Source: Flaveria trinervia (lineage: Eukaryota; Streptophyta; Magnoliopsida; Asterales; Asteraceae). From it: 64,000 bases of DNA. Below are positions 1 through 10,556 of this stretch, piece by piece. The stretch's first letter is position 1. Every line of letters begins with the position of its first letter. The notes under the pieces are model-generated. The model searched no databases and was not told the origin of the DNA. It saw nothing but the letters and a program-made list of their open reading frames with translations. The stretch lies in assembly GCA_025506515.1 (NCBI GenBank), contig CM046458.1, positions 41,458,231 through 41,522,230 of the forward strand. The letters are read 5' to 3'. The translations under genes and the position numbers were made by a program.

Positions 1-1689
1 ACTAGGTAGGTATGTCTCGACTCGAGCCTAAAAAGATGAAATTCATTTCGTGACACGAAGTTTATATATTGTATACCTTTGTTTACTGCTTTAAAAAAAC
101 ATCATTTAACATATTTTTAAAAACTTCTTTAATTGTGCAACTTGAGAAATTTTAAAGTTGTTTGATAACCTCTAAACAAGTCCTTAACAAGTAATAGACT
201 ATGAGTAGGACAAAAGAGTATAAATGCCTATATATTGACTCAAACATGTTTTAATTATTTAATGGTTAAGATGACCCCTTTTAACAAAATCAAACGCACT
301 AAATGTTTGGTAGCCTAAGAGGCTACCAAACAATCATTTAGTCCGCCTTGCATTACCAAATAAACAACGACAAACAATGAAAAAACCACATTTCATGAAA
401 TATTTTAATTTTCTAATGATATTTGTATTATTTTAGGTTTTTATTAAAAGATTTGAAAATTTGTGTTGTAATTTTGTAAACTACATCTCTAAAATAAAAT
501 AAAATTTTACTTTAGTGTAAAAAATATTCAAAAATCTTAAAATGCATGTTGAATACCAAATATTGGTAGTTACTGTAAGACAAAGGTATGAATTAGGTGA
601 ACCATGGGAGAATACCAAATATTGGTAGTTAAGTTAACATCAGTTCTAAAATTTCAAAAACAACCGGTTAACCAGTTTTAGCGTCTTTTCATATTGTTAG
701 TCAAGTGTCAAGTGTGGGTTATCAAAGGTAGCCATCATCTCACACACCTTGTTAGATGTCGACTTTTGAAGTGCCTCTATTTGACATTTTTGCTTGACCA
801 CAAGCCAGATTGTTTTACACCAAACTGCAATGTTTTGTTATTTGTTGATAATATCCACAACATGGATGGTCATTGTACACTTAAGAAAACACCCACACCA
901 TTAAAACATTGGCCACTTCAGCTAAGAAAACACCCACGCCAACACAACACTGGTCACTTGAGCTTGCTATCAATCGTTTTTTAGAGTTCGTAAGCATTTG
1001 TGTTTATAAAGTTCTAGAATACCTTAACTATTTGTATCAACTTACGAGAATAAATAAGAATAACAACCACAAGAAAATGTTAAAAATAATGGTTTTCTAG
1101 TTGTTTCCAAATGTTAAACTTTTTCTATGCATTGGCCGGTCAACCCGTTACCAAATAGTTTTAAAAAATCAGTTGAAAGAAACCAGTAACAAATCCCAAT
1201 ACTAGAAATTGCCAGATTGAAGACAGCACTTGTGCGGTTGAATGGAACCTGGTGATGAGTGAATTACAAAATTAAGCAAAAGGAACAAAAAAGGGCTTGA
1301 AAAGGATGGTCGGTTTAAACGAATGAGAGTGGGGGTGATAAGATGACAATGAAGGCGGAAGATAAAATGCCATCAAGATGTCCTAAACACTTTTATGAAG
1401 ATCGGTTGCAAAGAAAGATGGAAACCACTAATTAACCAGAAACAAAACACTTTCTAGTTTAAAAAGTAACGATTCATTGTGCAATAGGACATAAAACAGA
1501 ACCTCAAATATCTACTGGAATGTGAATTAAAAAATAGTGCACAAAATAAGAACCATAATCTCAAAAACTTCAAGTATGACATAATCAGTCAAATGAACTC
1601 ATAACAAAAATAAAAAAGTAACAAAACTAACGTCAATTATAAGCAACATCAAGAATGACAGCCAAAAACAGAGTAGATACCTCAGAACC
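1..1689. other. AT-rich intergenic DNA beyond the 3' end of eS6
   Basis: No gene is supported. The short open frames near 694-1100 have no recognisable domain and biased composition. The stretch next to 1690 should hold the 3' UTR of the minus-strand eS6 gene. A near-perfect hairpin lies at 304-332, and a 22-bp direct repeat containing ACCAAATATTGGT occurs around 550-572 and 610-632, so a degraded MITE is possible. Confidence 0.6.
304..332. repeat. hairpin with 12-bp perfect stem
   Basis: TGTTTGGTAGCC (304-315) is the exact reverse complement of GGCTACCAAACA (321-332), with the 5-base loop TAAGA. Flanking ACTAAATG and CATTTAGT extend the arms if a 4-base bulge is allowed. It may be the core or joined ends of a MITE. 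No target duplication was found. Confidence 0.6.
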
Positions 1690-3318
1690 CTAAGCAGCGA
1701 TGGACGGCTTAGAAGCAGCAGAAAGCCTGGACCTTTTCTTCGCCAAGCTCTCGCTCCGCCTTTCCCTTTGCTCCTTCAACCTTGAAGCAAGAAGCTTCTG
1801 GTACTCCGCAGCCTCTGCTTTAGCCTTTGCAATTCTCTTCTTCTTGTCAGCAATTCTAGCCCTCTTCCTTTGCAGAGTCAATGGTGTCACCAGCCTTTGA
1901 ATCTTGGGAGCCTTGCTCACTTCCTTTCCTGCAAACATATTTCAAATCAACCCATTAATCCAAACAACCACCCCAAACCCAATCAGTATGACAAACATGT
2001 AATAAGATTATAGACTAACCAGCTTTGTTTGTGAAAGTGCGACGGTAGGTGTTCACATACTTCCTAACATCATCTTCTTTAGAGAGGTTGAACAGCTTGC
2101 GAATCTTTGAAGCTCTCTTGGGACCTCTCATTCTTGGTTTCTCAACATCAGTTAATCCAGGAAGGTCATTATCGCCCTTCTTGACTATGACCAAGTTCAA
2201 GACGGAAAGATCCTGGCTGACAATGCATCCTCGGACAGATTTCCTTCTACGTTCACCATTACGCCTTCCAAATCCTCTGAAACAAGGAGTTCCTGTGAAA
2301 CAAATAAATTAAAAAATAATTACTATAAATGTAGAATTGTCAAGCACTCAAGTACAACAAATCAGATTAAAAAGCTTGGGCAACAGACCTCGAACGAGTA
2401 AAAGACGAACACGTCCTGGAGTCAACACTCCCTGCTTCATTGGAAAACCTTGCTTGTCACATCCTCCCATGATCTTGAACACATAGCCCTTGAATTCCTG
2501 TTAATTAAACTCAAAATTAGTATCTTAAAGCTGTCTTAAATAAAAAAAACTTTCAAGTGAGAAATATTGATGAAACAATGGTGATAAAAATACTACCTCT
2601 CCAAGTGCATCTCCACTGACTCCTGAGAGATCTCTTGTCAAAAAAAAGCTCGACTGTATACATTATTCAAGATAACAGTTGACAAACTTTTAGTTGTGTT
2701 CTAAAACCAAAAATTTGTAAGATCAAACAAACTGAACAGAAACATGACCAACAACACATAACAAACCTACATCTAGAAAAACAGTGTCACCTCATAAACT
2801 TCATAAGCTCATTTTGGTGTAAAACAAACTAATTGCAAAAAAGAGGCTACTTAGCTTTAATCAACAAATCGAAATTTCCAACTGTTGAATATACTATCTT
2901 TTATTTGTTAGGCATGACATATCAGATCAATGATTAAGATCAAAGACAGATTAAAAACTAATAGGATATCTACATCTAAAGCTTTAACAAGTTGCAAAAA
3001 ACCGACTAACAGAAGCAGAAAACAAAACAAAAACGAGATCACACATTCAACCACACAAAAAATCTAGCAAACAGATAAAGTTATTGATTAAACAGTATAC
3101 AGTGCACTATGGCTAAACAGATTGCAAGTATGAAACTGAATTCGGAACAAAAAACGAGCACTTACAGCTTCTGGTCATCGTCAATTTCGAGCTTCTTCTG
3201 GCATCCAGTGGTGGGATTTGCAATGTTGAACTGCATGAATCACAAATTAAAGTACGAAATTAAGAACAGATGATGATGCGTTAGATGAAATTAGGGTTAG
3301 AGAGATGCTTACCTTCAT
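1690..3318 (-). CDS. RPS6: 40S ribosomal protein eS6, six exons, with frame damage in exon 3
   Basis: Structural protein of the small ribosomal subunit; its C-terminal tail is phosphorylated by S6 kinases downstream of TOR. Coding exons on the minus strand read 3318-3313 (ATGAAG only), 3230-3166, 2653-2597, 2497-2389, 2292-2020 and 1928-1690, all with GT/AG borders and phases that fit the family. The product starts MKFNIANPTTGCQKKLEI, continues through GYVFKIMGGCDKQGFPMKQG and RMRGPKRASKIRKLF, and ends RRSESLAKKRSRLSAASK, the serine-rich basic tail usual for plant eS6. Total length is near the usual 249-250 residues. Exon 3 should read RAFFDKRISQEVSGDALGE, but has one extra T in a T run and lacks one G at each of two GG sites, giving a net frameshift and an early TGA. 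All other exons are open and conserved. The damage is either consensus error or recent inactivation; I favour error because the rest is intact. Confidence 0.93.
2597..2653 (-). other. RPS6: eS6 exon 3 with three single-base length changes
   Basis: The minus strand shows eight T where seven are expected after GC. AGATCTC stands where AGGATCTC is expected, and GAGTCAG where GAGGTCAG is expected. The exon is 57 nt, whereas 58 is needed to keep frame with exon 4. The borders (cag before TCGAGC, GAGAG before gtag) are good. The changes cluster within about 35 bases. Confidence 0.8.
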
Positions 3319-3364
3319 CTTCGAACACGAAGGGGGCTGCCGCAGGGAGGAATGAGCTTCTTGA

Positions 3365-3440
3365 CGATTTAGGGTTTTCGAACGTCAATTGACGTTTTAT
3401 ATCAGATATAGGTTAGCTTGTATGGGCCGTTGGGCTTTTC
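3365..3440 (-). promoter_or_regulatory. eS6 promoter: telo-box, 16-bp palindrome, two TGGGCY (site II) motifs
   Basis: Upstream of the eS6 start, the minus strand carries AAACCCTAAA (plus 3368-3377), a telo-box. Further upstream, TGGGCC (3423-3428) and TGGGCT (3431-3436) lie on the plus strand. Telo-box plus site II is a known pairing in plant ribosomal-protein promoters. Between them is the perfect palindrome AACGTCAATTGACGTT (3381-3396), which holds two TGACG/CGTCA bZIP-type cores. A weak TATA-like TATAAAA overlaps the palindrome edge. Confidence 0.75.
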
Positions 3441-4312
3441 ACAACTTCTGTGGATCGGACCCTAAATCCATCATATTTGTTTCTATTTGGGTCATGTACA
3501 TGTCAGAAATTACAAAGATTTAATTAATTAATAAATTTAATTAATAATATATATGAAATGTTTTTGAGGGAATATACCGGCTAAATGAGAATTATATATA
3601 TATATATGTGTGTGTGTGTGTTTGTGTGTTTATATGAGAAAGTATAAGAATCAACTAACATAGTTCTCTCTATTTATATTGGTTTTCAATTAATCTATAG
3701 ATATTAATAAACAAGATTTTTTTGTCACTTGTTATATTTTTAAACTATCTTTTTGACACTTGTCATTTTTCTAACATCCTTATTTTATTTTCTTCCAAAA
3801 TGGTATTAAAGTAATTTAAAAACTCAAACAATTTCTTTTTTTTCATAAAAACTAATTTGATCAATTGACATATTTTTCTCTCTCATCTACATTTTTTAAA
3901 AATCAAACTATGTTTTTTAAAATAAATTTTATTAAGAAAATTTAAATTTATATATTTTCTAAAACAATGAACCTTTTGAAACAAAATATTTTAAATTAGT
4001 TCTTTTTTAAAATTATTATAAAAAAATATGGAATTTTCTAAAAGTAGTTTTAATAAATCAACCAGAATAATTGGAAATTGAGTTTTTAATAAACAAGATT
4101 TTTATAAACAATAATTTTTTATAATAAAATCTTAAAACAAATATTTAAAAATGAAACTATTTAGATAAAAGATTTAAAAATAGTATAATTGTTTTATCTC
4201 TTAAACAAGTACGTATATATAATTTTATACATATCTTATATTAAAATATCATACTGTAACTTTTCGTGTTTATTACTAACTATAATTTGTTTAACTAGAC
4301 TATCTATTTATA
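3441..4312. other. AT-rich intergenic spacer with TA/TG microsatellite
   Basis: No gene seen. A simple repeat of TA followed by TG dinucleotides lies at about 3592-3630. The rest is A/T-rich sequence without long open frames. Confidence 0.6.
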
Positions 4313-5071
4313 GGGGTGATCAACCGGTTTTAACCGACCCGGAACCGCAAAACCCAAACCGGGACCGCAAAACCCGAACCGGAACCGGAACCGAGAAGGG
4401 TTGAATTGCATAACCGGGACCAGACCTTACAAATTATAAACGGTTCGGTTTAGCAATCGGTGTATCAGTTCCGAGCAGTGACGGTTCTCAAGAACTGATT
4501 TATTAAACTCTTGTTTCACGCAAAGGATAGATGGCTATTAATAGATCGAAATGGTTAAGTCCCAAAGATATCATATTAACTTTTCTTTAATGGTGAGTCA
4601 TTGTTATTATTAAAATTTTGTTGACTTATGTAACTGATTATAACCATACGGATGAAGATTGAATAACTGGTTAAATTGGATGTTGTTTGAATGCAGCCAA
4701 GGAAATACGGATTCACTAAGGTAATACGTGATGATGAAGATGAACTTGGTGAGGATGAAGATACACATAGATGAAGATGAACGTTGGTGATGAAGATGGT
4801 CGCCTGTAACTCTATCTTATGTAATGGAAAAAGATTTTTTAGGTTGATGAAGATGAAAAATCCTACTAAGATTTCTTTTTCTATGGTGAAGTCGGTTTCA
4901 CGGTTCTTATCGGTTTTTATACGGCTCTGCAATCGACCCGACCCGGAACCACAAACATACAATTCTTAGAACCGAGAACCTACCCGCTTGTATAGTAACC
5001 GGTTCTAACCGGTTCAGTCTTATCGGTTTTGCCGGTTCTGAAAGGTTGGACCCGGATTTTGATCACCCCAA
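4313..5071. mobile_element. hAT-type MITE, 759 bp, with perfect 8-bp TSD
   Basis: The left end TAGGGGTGATCAA and right end TTGATCACCCCAA form 13-bp terminal inverted repeats with one mismatch. Both sides are flanked by the identical octamer TCTATTTA (4305-4312 and 5072-5079). An 8-bp duplication and TAGGGGTG-type ends are characteristic of the hAT superfamily. Both subterminal regions are rich in CCGGAACC and ACCGGTT words, plausible transposase binding sites. There is no transposase frame, so the element is non-autonomous. Confidence 0.85.
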
Positions 5072-6853
5072 TCTATTTATCTATATATCTATCTGTCTAT
5101 AACCTATCTATTGTTTATTTATTTGAAATAGTTATTCATATGCAATTATAATCATAATTTATCTTCATACATTGATTTTATAATTCAAAAATTTTTATTA
5201 CTAATTATTTATAAATTTATTTATTCAACCCGTGTAATACACGGATACTAACCTAGTTGTTACAATAAATTAAAATTTGATTTCGTTGGTTCTCTCCCAA
5301 CTCATTGTTTATTTCTTTATCCTCTTAGTCTTAACAACATATGTCTAACATTTTTAGATAGTATCCACGACACATAAGAAGGGTCATCTCTCCTTTAAAA
5401 TTATATGTTACCATTAGGATCATGTTGTCAATTAGTATTACACAATTGTTACGAGATGGAGATATAAATACGGTGGGCGACACAAATGTAACGACAATGT
5501 GACTAGGTTGCAACTTCTTCCTAGATTTCATTTGTGGATATGGTTCTAGTCAACAAGAGACGTGTTGTCACAATCATGCAAGAGATGTGCAAGAGTAGTA
5601 CGTGTAAAATTACCATATGGTCTTTTTGTTCCTATGTATGACATTAACGTTTGTTTTTATGTTTCTTTAGATTTGTGACATGTAGTGTCACAACCAGATA
5701 ATCTCAATATAATCATAACTAAGACCTAAAAATACACAAACCAAACATAGAACACAATGAGTATGTCATGGATACATAGAGTGCTATCATAAACAGAAAG
5801 AAGACAATATCAAATTATCAATGCGATGATCAGAACAATATAAGTGTAAAAACAAGCATGTTTTAGCAAAATGGTGAAACCTTAAACCTAAGATCAAAAC
5901 AATGATAAAGAGAGAGAATACCAAAGTAATAGCGTGAAGAATTGAGTTGTGATCAAATAAGCAGTCTCTCACCTTTCATATAGGATCCAAGACTCATACG
6001 GGTACTTGTCTCAACTCTACGACATACGCTTCAACTAGAGAGAAAATGGGCAGAGAAAGAGCTGACAAGCAAAATATACTGAATACTTGTAAGTAGTGTT
6101 GTAAAAGCGGCCTAGATCGCCGATTAATTGGGGATTAATAGGTAGTCATCAATTACTTTGTCGATTTCAACTAATCGGTACAAAAAATGCGTAATCGGTC
6201 CTTGGCAGCAATAATCAGCAATAATCAGCAATAATCGGCACTAATCGGTAGTAATCTAGAGAAATCTATCGTAATCATAGTAGTTAGAGCAAGTTTCCTA
6301 GGCGATCAAAATTGGTCAACGCAAATATTTGTGCTTTTCAACTTACAATTCTAACCCATTTCCTCAATTCTAAACCTAGCCGACATTAACAACACATCGA
6401 CCAACTCCTAAAAGTCGACCTCCACCTACGACCGACCTTTATATTAACTTATAAATTTGACCCATTTACTCAATGTTAAACTATTTGATCTTTCAAGTAT
6501 TTGAACAATTATGGTTTGAACTATTTGATCTTTGAAATACTTGATTGTTAATTTTATTTTAAATTATTTAGGTTTGAAGTATACTAATCTTAACTACATA
6601 TATATTTATAAAAATATAAATATAAAATTTCCAAACCGATTAATCTGTATTAATCCTTAGTTGGTACTTCATCACCCGACAAGCATTTAGCGATTTTTAC
6701 AAAATTGCTTATAAGCCCAAGATCCAATCCGAATTAACACACAATACACAAGAAATAGTATAAACCCATCAATAGAATATGTTTGAACATAAATAAATAG
6801 ACTCAAGAGTATTTTGCAACACCCCTTCCCACCCTCAATTTCATAGTCAAACA
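5072..6853. other. intergenic DNA with a possible degraded MITE
   Basis: No gene is supported. At about 6095-6715 the sequence is rich in CCGATTAAT/ATTAATCGG words, with GTTGTAAAAGCGG near the left edge and GCGATTTTTACAAAA near the right, a possible terminal inverted repeat. Three copies of the 10-mer AGCAATAATC lie at about 6208-6240. I could not find a target duplication. Confidence 0.4.
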
Positions 6854-8272
6854 TGTAACATCCGCCATTTCAAAGTTTAAACCCAAACCCAAACTCATTT
6901 TGAACTTTCATTATTAAATTATTTTAATAATTTTTATGGATCAAATGCATTTAATATGCGATTTATATTTTGAATTATTTTATTTAAATATTCATTTATT
7001 AATCATCTAAACAACTTATAATAATTTATGGATTTATTTGTAACCGCAATTTCATATATTGAACACAATTTCATAATCAGCCCACTTGAATTATTTGTAA
7101 CCTCAATTTCATATATAGAACACACAAACATTGTGTTCGATCACCATAACCATCGCACCTGCTACCTAGCCGAAATCAACCTTCTGGACTTCAATAATCG
7201 CAATTTATTGAGGGTATCTACTCATCACTGCTTCCTAAATCTTCATATATCATCAATTGAATCAACATGATCATTACTTTCTCGACCAAATTCTGTTCTT
7301 AGTCGTGACCTGTCCTACAATAGAATATCATCAATTTGACTTTAATCAAGTAAGCTAAGCACACCATCATACTCGGTTTTACTTAAGGAATCAAAGCCCT
7401 ATGTTTGATTTCGTTAACTACATCAATTGGATGTTCAATTTGATGCAAATCAAACTAGGGTTCATATGGATTTGGAAATTTTTAAAACATGGTTTTAAAA
7501 TATTATTTACAAATCTTAACAGGAAACAAGGCCTTAGCCCACTGGTCGACACCTTGTACTTATGTAGCAGGGGTCCTGGGTTCGACCTCGGACACCCTCA
7601 AACCATTTTTAAACCTTTTTTTATAAATAAATCACAAAAATTATTATTATTCTATTAAATTGACATAAAAATTATGTTGACACTTAAATTTAATTTAGAA
7701 ACTATTAATTTAATTTTAGAAAAATTGTAACAATATATCTGCTATTTTAAAAAAATAGTTTAATAATATAGAACTTTGTTAATTTTTTATGAGATTCAAA
7801 TGTTATAAAAAATATGATTTATTAAGAATTTTAAATATTTATAAAAACTATTTTTAAAATATTTATTTAATTCCTAAAAAAATCTAAATCATATAATTTC
7901 CTAGTTTTTTATTTTTGAAAGGTTTTAATATTATGAAACCTCTATAAGAATTACTCAAAAGTTTAAAAACATTATAAATCAAACTTAAATACTTTTAAGT
8001 CAATTAAATAGTTATTATCCAATTAATTATTTTGATCAGATTTAAATAATTAATTTTTAGATTAATTATTACTTTTCATATTTTATACTCAACCATTACT
8101 TAATCAATTATTAATTATATATAAGTAAAATAATCTTTCAAAATGTCTTCCCCTTAAAATCACACTTATTCTAAAAACTCATTACAATGATACTCATATT
8201 ATGAACTGTACCTTTAACCTTAACAAACAAGATTCTCGTATCAACTTTAAACTATTGTAACTTTGAAATAAC
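6854..8272 (+). mobile_element. old Gypsy-type LTR, copy 1 (degraded)
   Basis: It starts TGTAACATCCGCCATTTC and matches the sequence from 9453 onward over long stretches: 6854-7034 against 9453-9635, and 7050-8130 against 10325-10556 joined to 16080-16950. Relative to the second copy, about 700 bp near 7034 is absent. No coding sequence is left. The right boundary is uncertain because the copies diverge at about 8130. Confidence 0.65.
7531..7600 (+). repeat. tRNA-like Pol III promoter remnant (SINE-like) in old LTR copy 1
   Basis: TTAGCCCACTGG (7534-7545) fits a Pol III A box and GGGTTCGACCTC (7578-7589) a B box, about 32 bases apart, as in tRNA-derived SINE heads. No cloverleaf can be drawn with confidence. 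The counterpart at 16310-16365 sits at the equivalent place in LTR copy 2, so it predates the LTR pair or was copied with it. Confidence 0.5.
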
Positions 8273-9003
8273 TGTAGATACATGATGTTCGTAGTTATGT
8301 GCTTAAATGTAAAAGTCTTTCATGTCTTACATATGTGTAATGTGATGATGAAATGAATATGATATATGTCTTGATGTTTATTTATCTTTGATTATTTCAT
8401 ATTATTATTGTGTTAAGTATAAGTCATATGTATGAACTTCATATATAGGTTTGAGATTGTTGTACACAATTCTAAGTCAATAATGATTGGGAAATGTGTT
8501 CAACATAGTCAGGTGATTATTCATGCTAATGGACCATACGCATGAATGAATCATACTAATAAACTAGTCGCACAACAGAACCAGGAGACTAAATCAGTCA
8601 TATAATTGAGGCATAAGATTGACTCAGTCGCACGACTGAACCTTCAGTCATGCGTATGACTCAATCGCATGAGTGAGTCGCACGACTGAACCATGCGAAT
8701 GGTTCAGTCGTACGAATGGTAGCTGCAAACCTATAAATACCACTTAATCGTGGAAAAACACAACACTTGGAGAGAGACTTCGAATATACATAAACCCTAT
8801 CCGTCCAGAGCGTCCAGAACACCCAATCCAACTTCATAGTTCGTTCTTGATCGATATCTACTCAATCTTAACATTTGTTACATCGTTAGATCGATCGGGT
8901 TATCGTTCTCACTGATTGGATCGCCAATCAAATATGATTCCGCACTATTTGATCTGGTCTCACGCAGAATCCGTTAGTACTCCGTATGAAAACGGTCCTA
9001 ACA
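8273..9003 (+). mobile_element. solo Copia-type LTR, same family as element 2
   Basis: It runs from TGTAGATACATG to ACGGTCCTAACA. Read in reverse, the LTR at 38763-39409 matches it over most of its length, including CCTATAAATACCACTTAA (TATA box, about 8730-8750) and the block ending GATTGGATCGCCAATCAA. Flanks ATAAC and AGAAC agree at 4 of 5 bases. A CATGCG/TCGCACGA-type word array lies at about 8520-8725, just upstream of the TATA box. No internal region or second LTR adjoins. Confidence 0.75.
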
Positions 9004-9452
9004 AGAACAATGGCATAGTAAACAAGAATCGATCATCTAAACACCATGTCGAAGTTATTTGCTTGGGAAACTACTACGAATTCACATCTCATCCAAAGTG
9101 TCTTTAAAATATTTCTCGTGTTTGTCAAATAGACTCTCGTAATAATCTTATGCTTGGTGCTTCACTCGTGACAAAACATTTCTAATCAATTTGCATGGTT
9201 TGAAATGCAAAAGTTTGTCAGCTGAAATTCTAAATCAATGATCTTACACAGTTTGTCAAGAAACACATGAAATCATGAATTATAAAATTAAACAAACTTA
9301 AGCGTAGCAAAACACCATAATCAAACTTATTGAATTTAAACGTTCCCAAGCGTTCATTAGAGAATACGAAATGAAATTCAAGTCTCCTCATATTTTGAAA
9401 TCAGTCTTCTTGTGATTAAATTTTGGGACAAATTTTTTAAAGTAAGGGAGAC
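9004..9452 (+). mobile_element. remnant of the old Gypsy internal region with polypurine tract
   Basis: No intact frame. Near the end, ATTTTGGGACAAATTTTT and the purine run TAAGGGAGAC (9443-9452) abut the LTR start TGTAACATCCG at 9453, as a 3' polypurine tract should. Nearly all of pol has been lost. Confidence 0.5.
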
Positions 9453-10556
9453 TGTAACATCCGCCATTTTCAAAGTTTAAACCCAAACCCGAACCCATTT
9501 TGAACTTCCGTCATTAAATTATTATAATAATTTTTATGGATCAAATGCATTAAATATGGGATTTATATTATGAATTATTTTATTTAAATATTCATTTATT
9601 AATCATCTAAACAACTTGTAATAATTTATGGATTTATAAATAATTTATTATATATATATATAAATATATAGAAATTTATTACTTATTTTACAATAAATAA
9701 CTAAATGGAAATTTATCTTATTAACATTTATTAGGTTTGATAAATATTTTATAAAATGAATGAAATTATTATTTAAATGAAGTTAAGGTTATATTAAGTT
9801 CGGGTCATAAATGGAAATTTTAAAACTTAAATTAAAAGCTTTTGTGCATGAATTGTTAACATGGTAAACCTCAGGGACCAAAGTGGAAAATGAATTAAAT
9901 ACTCAGCCCCCTTCCCGTCGTTTTCCCTGTGACAGGCCAAACTCCGACCAACGTCTCCGGCAACCACCAAGCACCCAAAAGACTTGACTTTTATGCAATT
10001 AAACAACACTATAACTCTCTTGAATCAATTTCGAACCTAGTACTTGTTTCGAATCGTTTGATTTACTTGTTTAAAGCTTTCAATCGAAATCGAACATCAC
10101 ATTCAAATTTCAAACAGTTACGCCTCGATCACTAACACAATTAATCGAATTAATTGACCAAAAACGTTCATGAGACAATTATGAATTCAAGCATATCAAC
10201 CATTGCTAGTAACACCATGTAATTATAGTCGAATCAAACCCGAAACACCCGAATCAAAGCTTAATCCATTCGATATGAAACCGATCAAATTCAACCTATT
10301 TAATCAAGTTTACAGCTTCTAATCAACCCATTCGAATTATTTGTAACCACAATTTCATATATAGAACACACAAACATTGTGTTCGATCACCATAACCATC
10401 GAACCTACTACCTAGACGAAATCAACCTTCTGGACTTCAATAATCACAATTGATAGAGGGCTTCTACTCATCACTACTTCCCAAATCTTCATCTATCATC
10501 AATTGAACCAACAAGATCATTACCCTCTCGACTAAATTCTTTTCTTATTCATGACA
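9453..10556 (+). mobile_element. old Gypsy LTR, copy 2, left part
   Basis: It begins TGTAACATCCGCCATTTT directly after a polypurine tract and matches the LTR at 6854. It is cut by a Gypsy insertion at 10557 and resumes at 16080 with GACATGTTCTACCATCG. A (TA)n run lies at about 9648-9670. Confidence 0.65.

Noticed and set aside
694..1100. Small open frames upstream of the eS6 3' end
   Set aside because: Biased, low-complexity translation, no domain and no splice or promoter context.
7531..7600. Functional tRNA gene
   Set aside because: A and B boxes are present, but no acceptor stem, anticodon arm or cloverleaf can be drawn. It sits inside an LTR in both copies.
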